From NCBI GenBank assembly GCA_000507305.1, contig DF239575.1, positions 115,744 through 179,743 of the forward strand: DNA of 64,000 bases, written 5' to 3'. Positions 31,149 to 45,900 of this stretch are shown here, one piece after another. The notes below the pieces were generated by a model, which saw nothing but the letters and a program-made list of their open reading frames with translations, was not told the DNA's origin and made no database searches. The first letter of the stretch is position 1. The number at the start of each line of letters is the position of its first letter. The translations under genes and the position numbers were made by a program. The DNA comes from Breviolum minutum Mf 1.05b.01 (lineage: Eukaryota > Sar > Dinophyceae > Suessiales > Symbiodiniaceae).

Positions 31149-31261
31149 CTGCATAATTTGACCTCCGTTGTTGAAATTGGCTTCGTACAAGGAATCACTC
31201 AACATCCTCAGTGGCTTGACGGTCAAACCGAGGATGTTGTTTAGTTGTTTAGGTAGGCTCC
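31149..31261 (-). CDS. Exon candidate, helical-repeat protein
   Basis: The minus strand has a CGACAAG acceptor and a TGCAG|GTGTTC donor around 113 bases with one open frame. The peptide includes LPKQLNNILGLTVKPLRMLS and DSLYEANFNNGGQIM. The P-x-Q-L-x-N-I-L start fits the helical repeats seen upstream on the same strand, although the Trp-Ala of the consensus is missing. It may be a downstream exon of that gene. Confidence 0.35.
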
Positions 31262-32101
31262 CTTGTCGGCCGAAATTGACAACGTTACAAGCGAAGCGTT
31301 TTTTTTTCCCACTTCTCCGGAAATAACTCCTAACACTTTTCCAGGTGAATTTGTTGTCAAAAAGAAGAACTACCAAATTGATGGGCTCTCACTAAATGAT
31401 GGCCAATGTGGCTGTCCACCTCATTTTGCGGCCGTGGCCAGGACAGATTGAAAATCACACAACAACCGAGTTTTCCTCCTTTGCCATGGATTGTATTGTT
31501 GGAGGAGAAAAAAACATCCCAGTCACTTAGATTTCTTTTAAGGTGTTTGGAAAAAAATCAAACATATTCACCAAATGGTGGTGAAAAATGGTGCTTTTAC
31601 TATGGTAGAAATCCATAGAAAAAAGATCCACCCTCAACACATCCATCCAAGCTCATGAACATGCCGATCGCCGATCTTGCGATCTTGCATCAAGGCACAT
31701 GATGGATGGAGGATCCTCAGGTTTTCACCCCGCAAAAGAGAATCTCCCAGGGGAAAAGTTTTCAGAAATGGCCCAACAAACATGTCAGCCTAATTTTGCA
31801 CTTATGACTTACACATGTTGAATTTCAACAAAAGCACTAATCGTAATCTTGTTTGAATCGTAACAGATGCCCGGAAAAATCCCATTCCAGCTGAGAAATG
31901 CCACTCCTAAAATTGGAGAAAACCCCCCCCCGTTTTGGGCAAAAGAAAAAACTGGGAGCCAACACAAAACTGGATTCGTCATCAAGGAACTTATTTTTTT
32001 GTTTGGAGAACATCTTTGTAAACAGGTGGGAATGGCAGCTTTGTATACATAGAACTCTCAAACTGTGCGATCGCTTTTGTGATGTGCGATCTCCTGAAAT
32101 T

Positions 32102-32199
32102 CTGGTTGGTTGTTTCAATCAATTTGAAACATATTAGTCGAAATGGAAATCTTCCCCAAATAGGCCTGAAAATAAAAAATATTTGAAACCACCAGCTAG
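32102..32199 (+). mobile_element. Family A fold-back element, copy 13
   Basis: CTGGTTGGTTGTTTCAATC to TTTGAAACCACCAGCTAG, 98 bp, with CTTCCCCAAATAGG inside. Confidence 0.65.
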
Positions 32200-32579
32200 A
32201 AAAAATCATTATTTTGTTTACGGATACCGGAAAGAATTGCTCATAGCCTCGTTAAAAGTGTATGGAGCCTTTTCCCAAAAATCTCAGGCTATTCACGGGA
32301 TACGTTCTCTTCCTTTCAGCATCTAAAATACGGAAAAACAACATGGGGAGTTGTTTATTTCAAAGTTACGTTTCAGCAAAAAAAAAAGATAGATGCTGAT
32401 GGTTTGCCAGGGGCAAAATGTTCAGCAAAATGCTTGGGATATGTTGGGATAGCTTTTCTTTGTTTCTTAGATGGTGAAGATCCTTTTCAGGCCAAAACAT
32501 CCAACAGGACGAAACGAAGTTTGAACCCAACCCCAGTTTTCCACGTGGAAGGGCCCTTCCAAACCACCTTAGACCAATG

Positions 32580-33300
32580 ATGATAATAATATTGTTTATT
32601 GATAATAACAATAATAATAGAAGTAGTAAATAGTAATGATATATAATAAAAATGTATCACCTGCCACTACAACTCACCGGGCGCCATGAATACAATCGTT
32701 GATTGGTGGCTTAAAAAAGTGGCTACCCGAGATTCAAACTCATCGATGCGCCGGGAGGTTTCACTGACTACGGCAAAGAGACACTCCTGGAAGACCCGGA
32801 AAAAAAAAACGTCCGGGATGTCTGGTGTTCATCTTACCTGGTAGAAAGGTTGGAATGAAACAGGTTATGTATTAGTATACACAACATGTGCATATTAACA
32901 TGTATTTTCACATATACATTACATATTCAAATATATATATATATATAGTATATACATCACAATTGAAACGTTACCAATTATGATGAGCTCATTATGTATA
33001 TATTATATACATGCACAATATATAAAAGCAAAAGGACCTCTTAAGCAACCAGTACAGTTAAAAAGGTCACTTCCCTACCCAGGATGATCAACCAATGGCT
33101 GATATATGATTCAAATTCACCCTACTAAGATATAAGAATCACCGTGGGATAATCCTCAAATGTTGAGACAACCACATATAATTAAATGATATAATTCCAA
33201 GGAAGAAAGGAGATCAACAAAAAAACACCCACAAGATTGCTGGATTTAAAAATTCAAATTACAAAAAACATATCCAGCTTGATATTTCAAAAAATCTTCA
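32580..33300. other. AT-rich non-coding DNA with TA microsatellites
   Basis: TA/CATA runs at about 32880-33020. No exon supported. Confidence 0.5.
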
Positions 33301-33950
33301 ACCCATGGGGTCCCGTGGGTTGAAAAATCTGTCATCAGTTGAGGTCTACACTGCCCCAGGGATTTTTTTTTGTGCGAAAAAAAGACATGCCGTGTGTCTT
33401 TTTGTTGGCAATTTATTCTTTTGTGATTTTTCTTGGCTTGGTTTGTTCAAAGTTCAAAATTCAAAATTCACAGTCGTCGGTTCCTCCCAAAGAATCCCCG
33501 TCGAACCCCACGCCTGAAAGTGTTGAGGACCCAACTGACTTGCTGCCTCCGATGTTTTGGTTGTGCAGGCCAGCTGCAAGTGTTCCCCCCAGGGTTTCAT
33601 CCAGAAGAATGGTTTTGGCTTGGACGTTTTTGGATATACAAAAAGCATACTGTATCACCTGATGTTACCCTCAAAAACGAAAAGAAACTTGAGGTTTTTG
33701 CGCAAAACCTGCCAAAAAAACAACCTCGTCTCAAAAACTTGCTGAACAACTCAGTGGTCACGGGTTGGATAAGGACAAAGTGCCAGGGTCAATCAACACC
33801 TTCTATTGGGGATAGACCCATCCCACCTTTCATGACAAAAAATCCTTGTAAATGAGTATATTATAAACCCCTCCTACACAATTGGCTTCATGACGTTATC
33901 CCCAGGTAACCAACGGGAAGTTGATCGACTCGACTCAAACGCCAAGTCAC

Positions 33951-33996
33951 CCAGGCAATGTTCGACAAATGTTGGGGACTGCCTTCGTGCATTTTC
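33951..33996 (-). CDS. Helical-repeat exon (SPQHLSNIAW)
   Basis: It follows a GCGTTCAG acceptor and encodes RKMHEGSPQHLSNIAW, ending at a TGG|GTGACT donor. P-Q-H-L-S-N-I-A-W matches the repeat consensus exactly at its conserved positions. The frame stays open past the donor (VTWRLSR), so the end is not certain. Confidence 0.55.
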
Positions 33997-36900
33997 CTGA
34001 ACGCTTCGTGACACAGTGGGACATTTTTGTCAAGACCAACTAGCAGTTGATTTTCAGGGGGGCGATGGTTGATTAGTTGTCTAGGAGATGGTGTATGTAC
34101 ATCATTATATACTAATGTGTATAGTGGAAGGCATTGCAACATAGGATGCTGTCTCATATGTAGGGATCAGAACTGATGATAACTCTTTCCAGTGATGTAG
34201 GGATTGTTCCAGTTGTAAAAATTGCTTGGCAGAAAAATGATACACCGCAAAAATTCGTTGAGAATGGATACAAACTCGAAACTAACATATTTTTCAATGA
34301 AGTTACCAGCGTTCCAAACCACCGTGTTTATCCATTTTTAGTATTTATCTTAATGTACATAACACATAACCCAAGTCCCTTTTCAGAACCACTTGCAGTC
34401 CCTACAACTCTTTTCGGAGCTACCGAATCTACATTCGCCGCTTCACGGCCCCTCCGCCTTTGCGCCGCAGCCGCGACGACACGAAGCAACTCCACATCTT
34501 CCTTGAAGTTCAGCCTATGGGAATTTAAGGGGCCACACCCCAAATGCCTTGGGGATGCCAAGGCCGTGATGCCAAAATCGGCGAACCGTTGAAGTCCAGC
34601 CCCCCCGGAAATTTCACCCGAAAAAGGAAGAGTTCAAACCGAAAAATCTCCCTAAATTGAAAAGGAAAATCCATCCGAACCAAACCTCCATGACTTTGAG
34701 TTCCAAATGTGAATTTTTCCATGGTGTAAGAATAAAATACATACAATATTCAATCTTATCCTCAAAAAAAAGACCCACCCCACGCCTGGCACAAGCCCAG
34801 AGGAAATTCGATTGATGTTGCGAAGAGAACCTGAAAGAAAAATCGCTAAAACCAGAAACGCTGTTGGGTGGAAGAGCCCCCCCTACACTAAACAAGCTAT
34901 TTTAAAAGCGCCTTTTTGTAAACGTGGTAACCCTTTGGTGTGACATATGCCATAAACTGGAAATCCAAATTGCTTGGAGTTGTTTCGCCCGTCGCCCTTA
35001 TCTGGTATCCCTGATTCGAACAGCAAAAGCCACCGAAACCCAAATTCGGAAATCTCATCTCGGAAATCTCATCTGCACCAGCCATTGGAATTTTCAGGGG
35101 CTTTTGTTGTTAGTTTTCAGGAAGGTTAAGTCATAGAGTTTTCCAGGAAAAAATATGGATCTTCCAATCTCTCGTTAGACATCCGAGCTATGCTGGAATT
35201 CTTTTTTTGTTGAAACGTCATAATCTTTCGGGCGATGATCACGAAAGGTATCATGCATGACATCATCTGTTCACATCCAGGACATCCTACGGTTCTACNG
35301 AAAAAAACACGTGTTTTCAAGTCCACTACAGCAATAAAAAAAATCCTACTAGACCCCCGATTTTATGGATCATCTTCAGCCCAGCCACGTCCTGGGTCCA
35401 AGTTTAGGACTAGGGTAATCTCAACTCTCACCATATCCAAACCATCCACTTAAATGAGCCCAAAAAGGCTGTGTTAATGAAACCAATACTGATACAGTTT
35501 TTCAACAAAAAAACGATTTCTCTACTCACCGGATGGTCAGCCCCGCCCAAAAAAACTCCAAAAGTTACACCCAAAAAAATTCCCAAGGTTTGACACAATG
35601 GTTTCGCATGTTCAGATTGATTCAATCTCTCTTGAATCAAGAAAGGATGCATTTTTTCCAACGTTGGACCCACCGGGACACGCACCCCTTCGCTAAAATC
35701 GTTCCAAGAGACTGGTCGATGGTGCGCTTCGCCACACGGGCGGCCGCACGTAGAAACTGCTCGTTGCGATAGCCTTGCCGTTTTCGTCAGAACTGTTGGA
35801 AGAAAGCTGGGGATCACCACCCGGGATGGTGCTAAAACCCTGCAACATAATGAGATAAACTACCTTCACCTCAACTGGTGATCCCCGAAATCCTTCAGGC
35901 ATTAACAGTATGAGCACCCCATGAAAAAGGAAATCTTCAAACCAAACCAGCCAAGATCAACCTAGGAGAACTTGAGAACTTGTGGGCAGCTTCCCATCTA
36001 TCCAATAAAAACTCAACCCCCAAAACGAAAAAAAAATGCATCTCCCTGGCCATGTGTTGTTTTTGTTCTGCGGCTTTGGAGAGTCATTTGCGCCTGCAGT
36101 ACCACAGGCCCACATCAATTGCACCAAATTCTGAGGGACGAAGGAATCAATTTGCTGCACTGCAGCATCCTCAGTACTCCACAGAAACAGGGGGTTGGGT
36201 TGTCTTCAACCAAAACCAGAGTGCGATTTGACGAAAAAATGTGGTAAGTCAAACAACAAAAAATGAACACAACTTGGACCCACACCCGGGAAGTTTAACA
36301 GCTGAAAAATGGTGCTTGGAAGACGATCCTTTCCTATCGGGAAGGTGACTTTTCAGACCCTATGTTAAACTTCGATGGAGTATCCCAACAAAATCACCAT
36401 AAGAATTTACACTATCACCATAAGATGTGCCAAAGGTAATGGAAAAGTGAGGCCCCGAAAACAAAACAAAAAATTAAAAGAACACCACAAATCCGGAGTT
36501 GAAAAGAAACACAATTCTTTAGTTTTCCGAAAAAACACCTCATGAACAATCGCCTGATGTTTTTCGCGAGTTTTGGGTGGTGGCGCTTGCAAAGCTCCGG
36601 GCTGGGTGACAGGTACACCCAACCGAGAAAAAATCTACACCCTAGACACATTCCCCCAAAAAAGAGACCCAAAATAATTTGGAAAAGGTAAACTCCCTTA
36701 TAAGATCATGGCCATTTGTATCATTTGTATTGTCTATCTTAACATTTCACGGGGTTTTTCCACCCTTCCCAAACCCCTCTTTTTGTAAAACTCTCACCTT
36801 TTCCCCAAGCGTCACACATGGATTCGAAGGCGGCTTCCGCTTTGAAGGATAACTTCGCCAAGCCCCAGGAAATTAACGCCTCGCGAAAATTCCCGCTGCT

Positions 36901-39900
36901 CCAAGGTGGGTTTTTGGACCACCAAGGTGAGGGGTGAAGGTTTTGGACGAATCCTGGGGATCAGTGGGAATTGACCCTCAACTTTTTTCAAAAACAAAAA
37001 ACTAGTTGGTGGTTTCAACCCCTTTGAAACATATTAGTCAAAATGGGAACCTTCCCCAAATAGGGGTGAAAATAAAAAATATTTGAGTTGCCACCACCCA
37101 GAAATATATGAGGATTTGTTTGAAGCCGATGGGGGGTTGATCCAACCGAACATGAACCAAGGTGCAATATTCAAAGGTTGAAACTCATTGGATCGCGCAA
37201 TGATGGCGCCCAAGGCCATACGCAAAAATTCGTCGATGGAGGGATCGTCCTGGTGAAAAAACTGAAGCTCGGAAGATGAAGTTGTATATGATATGTATGT
37301 CATATACGACTCCGAACAAAAAAAACATGGGAACTCGTCGTCGTTGAACTTTTTCAACAACAATATTTGTGGAAGGAACTGATTTTAATCCCTGGAAATT
37401 TTGGTTGAGGTTTATTTAATAATTAAATCTGTTTTAAAGACAAAGAGGTCCTATATCTTTCTGCTTCCAACAACTACCCACCAAACACACTTAAAGGCTG
37501 AGAACGCCGGGGCTGTCCTTGTAACTGATGGTAGCAATGGCCTTTGAGGCGCAACTGGGATTGCTCACATAGCAATCGTTGCGTGAACCGAATTTGGCCA
37601 TTAAAAAAAAATCTGTTACATACAAGTACCTAGTATCTCCAAAAACAATCGAAATTGTATCTTTCCAAAAAAAAGAGGTTCCAAAAAATTCAAAAAGGCA
37701 TAGCATTTGATAGTAGTTCATAATACCTTTGCAACGCCGAGTTGCCCAAATGATGGTGGCCAAGTTCTGCCCCGTGAAACTTCTCATCAATTCCATGGAG
37801 CGACGTGCCACATAAGCCAAGAGGTCAGGATCGTAGTCTCCTTTTTGATGGCCGAACAGCCAAAACCCCATGGAACTGTGACAATGACTGGGTCAACCTC
37901 ACCCCCTGTAAAGGTATCATCCTCCCGAAAATGCCGGCTATACAACTGGGTAGATTAAAAAGATTCAACAATCTATGACCCAGTAACTATAAATAAATTA
38001 GTGATGACTGGGGTCAACCCAGCCTCCCCTAAAGGTATCATCCTCCCGTTTATCGGTTTCCCTCATTAAAACTGGTGAACCTACCCACTGCCCCCCTAAC
38101 ATTGGAGTTTGAAAAATTGCCCATAAGTTTATTAGGTTGACAAGTACCCAACCCTACAGTACCTACCTATGGTGAAATTAGCCTGTCCTTATCATCAGAG
38201 CTCAAAATTTCAGCCCTTGGGTTTCCCAAAAAGAAAAAAAACTGGCCGGGGTTATGTTTCACCCGCTACGTTTCTGAGTGGTTTCGTGCAACTTATCGGT
38301 CCTCGTGTCGCCAAAGCCCACGCAATCATCGAAAGTTCCGAGGGAGCATATTCCTCACAACGCAGATCTGTTGGCTGAGAAACACCCAAAAGCCCGCCGC
38401 CCGTGCATCAAAAGATTCCCACATTAAACTGATGTCTTTTTTGGTGGCCAGGATTCCTTTTGAGGTGGAACACCAGTTAGAAACAGAAAAAAAAATCGCA
38501 TTCCATGTGGAGAATACCAATTTGGTTGAGGGTGACGGGTTTCCAAATCATCAGGGCCGATTTCATCTTGAGGATCTGTCACAAGCATCAGCAGCATCGC
38601 CTACTCATCAACTATTGATCCTACATAAGGGTAGGGGATTCGACATTTTCGTGTTCGAAAATGGTTGGGGAAGCTGCAAAACCCCCCAAGAGCCAAGATG
38701 CTTCAATTTGAAAATACATGGTGAAACGAAGTTCGCTTCATGTTCAGTCCAGGATTCGGTCTAATGGGGATCCCCGAGCCTAAAAATATAACAATCTTGG
38801 TAGTCACTGTTCACTAGGAGGAAGTCGCAGTCCAAAATTTTGCTCCCCTGAGACACTAACAGCGGTGGAACATCGAAAATCATCTAGAAAAGCTTTAAAA
38901 CATCATCTTCCAAACTCACTAAGTCATTTTTTTCTTCAATTCGTTAACTACTTCCATCCCTTCCTAAAAAAGCTCGCGTTCCACTTGGTGTTAGAAGAAA
39001 ATCACAACACATAACAAATTGAGAAAAATCCTTCCAACTTTCGTAGAAATATTTGTCTCTTAAAGAACATGTTGTTGTTTTCCCCACATAAAACAAATAT
39101 AATAAGCTTAAGACAAATACAACAAATAAACGGTGGGGGGGTAGACTCCCAAAAAAGCTCCGCCGAAAAAGGCTCCCTGCCCGTTTTTTTTTTCACCAGT
39201 TTTCAGGTCACCTTCAACCTCAAGATGCGTGAGCGCAAGGCAGCTTTCCATTCATCCCCAACAGGGTAAGCTAACCTCGGCATTTTCAGAAGAAGGTGGC
39301 GATGCTGAGGAAGTTTCTCCCACAAATCGCGATGGTTGGGAGACGACTATTTTTCGGCCAACTTTCAGGGGCTGTTTGTTGGGCGTTTTGTAGCATTTAG
39401 CACAATCAAAGACAAAGATTTTTGGAGATTGCTTCAGCTATCAGCTATAGGATTGCGAAAATATGTCATCCATGTGGTCATACTTTGGGATGGGAGACGG
39501 TCAATCTCATTTTGGGTTTGTTTGAAGTCCTAGATACGTGGGTGTATGAACACTCCCTTGCTAGTGGCCTAGATATCATATAACATCCTTGGCCCAGGCA
39601 ATTTTTGAACACCTGGTAGCAGGTCAAGTGGTTGCATCTTTTCTGCCTGGCAGAAAAGGGGAGATTCAAAGCCCACCTGTTTACCAAGAGCCACACCAAA
39701 AATCCCGAAAAAAAACCAGGGAGGATCTATGAGAACCTCCCAGACTTCGTTGAAACCACCAGTTGGTTGAGGCAACATACACAATCCCATGGGCAAAAAA
39801 AATAATCATGTACATCCCCAAGAATCACACAGCCATCTCATCCTTCCAAGGAACTTGGTGAAAGCCCAATTCACCTCGAGGCAAAGTGGTGAATAGAAAT

Positions 39901-42900
39901 TCTTTTCTTTATGTAGAAACACCCCAACAAAAATATCCCATGAAAAAAAATCAGGGCACCTTTTTTGTGGAAAAAATCCCCCGCAAAATTCAAAAACTGG
40001 GTCAGAAAAGTTCCCTTTCAATAGAAAACTGGTTGGTGGTTTCAACCCATCTGAAAAATATTCGCCAAAATGGGTTCATCTTCCCCAAGCGAGCGGCTTT
40101 TTTTTTGCGAATCCATTCAAGGGTCATAGGGGAAAATCCATGGGTTTAGGGTGACGATTTACCACAGAGATGATGTACCAAAAAAAACCATGCAAAGTTG
40201 AACTTCAAAATGGAACTTTCCTTACTGAAATCATCCAAATTTTGATTCCCGAAAGCAGCTTCCCAAGAGTCCCAACCCGCCCCAGGGCAAGTTGTTGGGT
40301 CGATTGATCACAGTAGAACCCATCACGAAAATCATCAAGGCTGTTGCCCTCACTAGACAACAAACTACAGCCAGTTTGTACATGGCTTATTTACCCCCTA
40401 ACAACTCAACTCATTTCACACAAGGAAAACTAGAACTGTTCCCCCGGACTCACCAAGAGAGTCCAGAAGTTTCATCCTCAGAAAAAAAATATGTGATGAC
40501 AAAACCCTGATACTTCACAGCGAAAAAACTCACTGTCTGGAAAACATAGTGTACAATTTTTTGTTGGCAACTGGATGGCTGTTTTTAGGGGTAAAGTTCA
40601 TGCATGGAAATTAACAGCAACTTGTTTTTCAGGTGCTTCCTTATACTTTCTGAACGTACTGGTTGAATGGTTGAGCTCTCCAAAATCGCAAATGAAATAT
40701 CAAAAAACTTATCCACCACAAAAAAGTAAGGCCTTCTTAAGGGATACTGGATACCACTATCTTCTCTTTATATGAAGGGATAGAACATCTCAACCTATGT
40801 AATGACTCGTGTCTAGGAGTCCAGTGACAATCGCAAGCTCTTGCGTCGTGAAATCCTCCATTCGCGTCAAACACTCCCTCAGCAGATCAGCATGTAGGGC
40901 ATCCGCTCGCAAACCTTGCCCAAGCTCTCGCATCCGCTCCGGGATCCACCAAAACGCACCAAAAACCATGAAAATCCCTACATTTTTTGTGGGATGATCA
41001 AAAAATGTCTGAAATCACACTGTCAGGTCAAGTTTTATCAAGTGTTCATGGCATTTGAAGAAAGGAACTGCTTCAACAAAGACCTTTTTGTGGTATGAGT
41101 TGGAGGGTCTTGGTGTTTGGGGGCTTCGGACCTTGGGAAGGATTTTGAACAAAACAACCTACTCAAGGCCTGTCGTTGGGACATTTTACTAAAAGTCTTG
41201 ATGGAACCACTATTTCGCGATCATGATCATCACTTAACTTGACGATGTATACAATGTAAGACCTGTGGGTACTTAGACCATCACTTCTTCCAAAGAGCTC
41301 CATGGTGATTGTAAGCCTGTTGACCACCCCAGTTCCCAATTTCATGCTTCTTCATCCGCACATACCCACACATACCCAGCCAGCCCCAACCCCAACAGAA
41401 ATAATGGCTTCAATAAAGGTCTGGATGCCACACTCATTTTCCATTAGCAAGGGGTCTATATCTAAAAACTGTTGGATTTTGCCGACCAAGGCGATGATTC
41501 TTGCTCTCCAGCGGATGCATCGTTTTTTGTCGTCGTTTTATTGTCTTTAAAATAAAATCATTGAACTCGAAGTGAATCGGCCACTACGTGATGAGGGAAA
41601 CTGTGCCAAACTCCAGCAGAGCTCCATGTTGTCTTCCCCCTTCCCCCACCACCCGGGCCACCTAAGGTGGCATTGGCCCAAATGAGGTTGGAGATGTTTT
41701 GAACCCCAAAGGTATCCTCAGCCACCAGCCACAACCGGGCAACAACAAATCGATGAGTCAAGGAGTCCAGGAATTGTATCGTTTTTTTAATGGCCTAACT
41801 TCCTGGCAATGAAAAGGGGAAGGGGGAAGCCTAAAGGAGCTGAATGAAATTTTTGGCCACCAAAACTGAGATTTGGAGGGAATCAGTTTGGTTGTACAAT
41901 GTATTACCGTTGGAAGGTACGGACCAACAAAACCAAGCTGATTGCCCCTCAAAGTCTGAACGAAAAACCCTCCTCCAGCGTCAGCAACAAACAATCTGCC
42001 GAACTGTCGGACCAACAGCGAGCAACAAGCAACACCTTTTTCTCCACATGACATTCTCTTGCACTCTCTCATCGCAAACAACTGACCATTACACCATTGC
42101 AACACAACATGCTCAAACTGCCGGGCAAGGTCACGCGTTTCAAACTCTGGTTGAATTGATTTCCCAAAGTCAAATTCTGCAGACTGTCAGGAAAGGTCAC
42201 GCGTTCCAAACTCCTGTTGAAGCGATATCCAAAAGTCAAATTCTGCAGACTGCTAGGCAAGGTCACGCTTTCCAAACTCTTGTTGAAGCAATCTCCAAAA
42301 GTCAAATTCTTCAGACTGTTTGGGAAGGTCACGTGTTNCGCTTTCCAAACTCTTGTTGAAGCAATCTCCAAAAGTCAAATTCTGCAGACTGTTTGGGGAG
42401 GTCACATGTTCCAAACTTTGGTTGAAGTGGAATCCAAAAGCCAAGCTCTGCAGACTGTGGCAAGGTCACCCCTTCCAAACTCTGGTTGAATTCCGATCCA
42501 AATGTCAAACTCTGCAGGTTGTTGGGAAAGATCACCCCAACCAAACTCTGGTTGAATCTATCACCCAAAGTCAAATTTTGCAGACTGTCAGGAAAGGTCA
42601 CGCGTTCCAAACTCCTGTCGAAGCGATATCCAAAAGTCAAATTCTGCAGACTGTTAGGCAAGTTCACATGGTCCAGACTCTGGTCAAAGTCACATCCAAA
42701 AGTCAAACTGATAAGGCTTCTTGGAAGATGGAGAAGGCCAACAGGAGATTTGGTTGTCAAGTGCGTCACCCCTTCCAAGGAAAGCTCTGCTTCAGAAGTT
42801 TCGAACCCCTTTAAGAAGCACCATGCAGCCTGCAACTGGGTTGGCAAAAGAGTACACCATAAAATTGCTGTTTCTGCCCCTGCAAGGCCTTGTTCTTGCA

Positions 42901-45900
42901 AAGTTGGTGCAACTTCAATCTCACCGTTTCCTCCACTGTCTCCGAAGTTTGCTGCCTCGTGTGATCCAAAACCAGCTTGCCACCACCTCTGCCTGCCAAA
43001 GGCAAATGGTCCAAAACCATCTTCCGCACTTCCGAGCCGAGTGTGAACCTTTCCACTCTTAATCTGAACTCTTCACCAGTCAAAGTCCGAACATCAAGGG
43101 CAATCATACCGTGATCATTGTCGAAGTTCTGCCCAACCGGATAACCAGCAGAACCCGCAGCAGTCGACATGAGTGGCACCTCGTCGACAAAACTAAAACA
43201 TCATCATTCCCCTCCAAGAAAACTTCCTTCGCTGGAGCTTTGAGCCATTTAGATCAGAAATTGATGTGAAGTCTTGCCATGCGCGCTCATCAGCATGGGT
43301 TTGGCTGGTCAGTGGCAAGTAGCATGTCACCGAACAAAAACTCTGAAAATAAATCTGGAGCCCCAAAACCTACACCGACTTTTTTTCCAAAACTTCATCC
43401 TGCAAGTCCTACAATTTCCACCTTTAGTAAATTCAGCCTTCAAGAAATATCCATTTCGTATGAGGTCGTATCTCATTAACCTCAAACGTAGAAGCTCAAA
43501 AAACCTCCGCGAATCTCAGCACATTCCTGTTTTAAACAAGTTGCCATGATGGGTTGAAAAACCTGGAAACGGTATGGATGTCAATTACTCCCTGCAACTG
43601 ACATAGCGACTGAAAATAGGCCGTCCCAAAAGAGATGCATCTTCCAACAATCCATTTTCAGGTGCTTTTGCTGTTGGTTTCAGGGAGAACAATTTTCCAG
43701 AAGATAGGCGTGAAAACTCATAAACCAACTGTGATTTTCACCAAACAAATAGGTATTTGAAACCACCACCCTCGCAGTGAAATTCCCAAAACCAACCTCA
43801 AAAGCTTCCCAAAGCCAAGCCACATGATACGTTTAAGCAAAGAGCTAAACATAGGGATTTTAATCATGCCATGATGATGAATCCCCTATAATCATTAGAC
43901 AATGTTGATGATAATTCTTTCAAAAAATGCTGTATACACAGTAACCCTTCCTTTTTCAAAACTTTTTCACTGTGTCACAATCAATGCATCCACGTCACCA
44001 GTTTTTGCCGCGCCTCTTGAGCAATGAGGCTCAGGAGCGTCTCATCCTTTTCATGGCACAGTTGAGCAGTGAGAGGGGTTAACAGCACGATAGTCATATG
44101 GGGACTATAGGCCTAAGCCATTTGTAACGGATCCCTAAAAAACCAAGTATAGTAGTATACACCCCCCAACAGTTGAACGGATGGTTCACCATGAATCCAT
44201 GATGGTAGAACTCCAAGTTTGGTGGGAATCTAATCTCCGAGATTTCCAAACTTGGCTGATTTTCATGGTGAAGCGTGTGAAACTTCAGGGGTTCTCAGCA
44301 GTCACCACCAGGATGACGTTACACTTTTTGGTGTGGGGATGCCAACAAAAACTCTTGATTTGCCACTGGGAAGGGGGTTGGGTTACCCAAAGGTATAGCC
44401 TTTGGTTTGAAGGGCACCCCCAAATAAATTCGGCAAACGTGTCTCTGGAGGATGTTGTTTTTCTGCAATTTGAATATCTTCTATTTACAACTCGAATTAT
44501 CCCCCGAACATGATCTGACTTTACTTCCCTCATGATGATTCAACAAAACATAAAGAGCTCAACAATCAATCCCAAAAAAAAACAATAAAAAACACGTGTC
44601 TTGGGCAGGTTGAAGAAACCCGCGTCTACTTCACATCCACCAAAAAATCCCCATCCAACGAAATCCTAACCCCAATAGAGTAGGGGGAAAGGTATGCTTT
44701 ATCTCTCAAAAAATGACCTCAAAAAATGAGCCAAACAGTCTTGTTGGGAAAACATCCCCCCAAAAAATGTGCTATGTCCAAACCTATCTCTTGTTTATAC
44801 CACTGGAAAGAAAAAACGTAAAACCTTCAACAGGAGTGACATCCTATTGAGCGTTGGTTCTTTTAACTCACTTCAAGCAGTGACCATCATATAATTGTTG
44901 GTTAAAGCAACCCACTTGAGAACATATGCTCCTCAAAATTGGGAATCATTTCCCCACCGTTTCGGGGCCGAAAAAAACACGGTGGTTCCATCGTTGAAAA
45001 CCAGCATCCAGATCGATCCCCAAAAATGAGTGATCAAACCTAAAGGCTTTTTTTTCCCTAAAACTAACAGCCAAAAAACCACTGGAAATCGGGCGAAACA
45101 TTCGAAAGCACGTTTTTTTTAGGGGCTATGGCTATGTCTGGCTAGTTTCACGGAGAATCATTCATAGATGTTCCAGCCAAAATTCATCCGTCATCCATTA
45201 GTGATGAAAACTAAATGAGTGATGACACCACCTAGAAATACACCACCTGGAAACTAGATGGCGCGGCTAGCCACTCCCAGGTATTGCTTTGTTATGACCC
45301 CAAAAAACTAAGCCACCTTTGGGAGGCTAAGCGGCGTGGCATGGCGTTGCGCCATCTACTTTCACCCACAGTGCAATGCAGTGATTTCACCACCCCAGCC
45401 TTGCGACCAATGGTAGCAAAGGACCAGGCCACAATCGCTAAACCCTGAGCATCTAAGTCCTTGAGAGGTTTGAAAGTTGCCCCGAAAACCTACGTGACCG
45501 TTGGCGTTTGATCCAACCAACAGGGTGTTTTTTTTCCACGCATCCAAGGATGGTAAAATGTGACGAGAGTTCTTGCTTCGAGCGAAGTATTGTAAAAAGG
45601 AAAAGGGACCTAATTTTATAGAGGTTTTCACCGATATGTTTGAAAAATAGAATATATATGCAAGAGAGAAATACCTTGGTTGAAATTCAGTGCATCTGGA
45701 AGACTACCAATGTTGAACCAGTATCTCGTGTAAGAAGCTTTGTACTTCAGAAACATCATGTTTTGTCACGTTTAATTGTTCAATTCCATTCCAGGGTGCA
45801 ATTTCTTTTCAACTTTCAAGAGAAAAGGGACCCTTCCTCCCACATAATCCCACGGCGAGTGGAAAACGATCAGCATGTCTAAAAATGAAGGATCCCCCAA

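Noticed and set aside
43241..43258. SL relic upstream of the leucine-rich-repeat gene
   Set aside because: Only TGGCTCAA matches, followed by an extra base; too weak to list as a feature, mentioned only as a hint.
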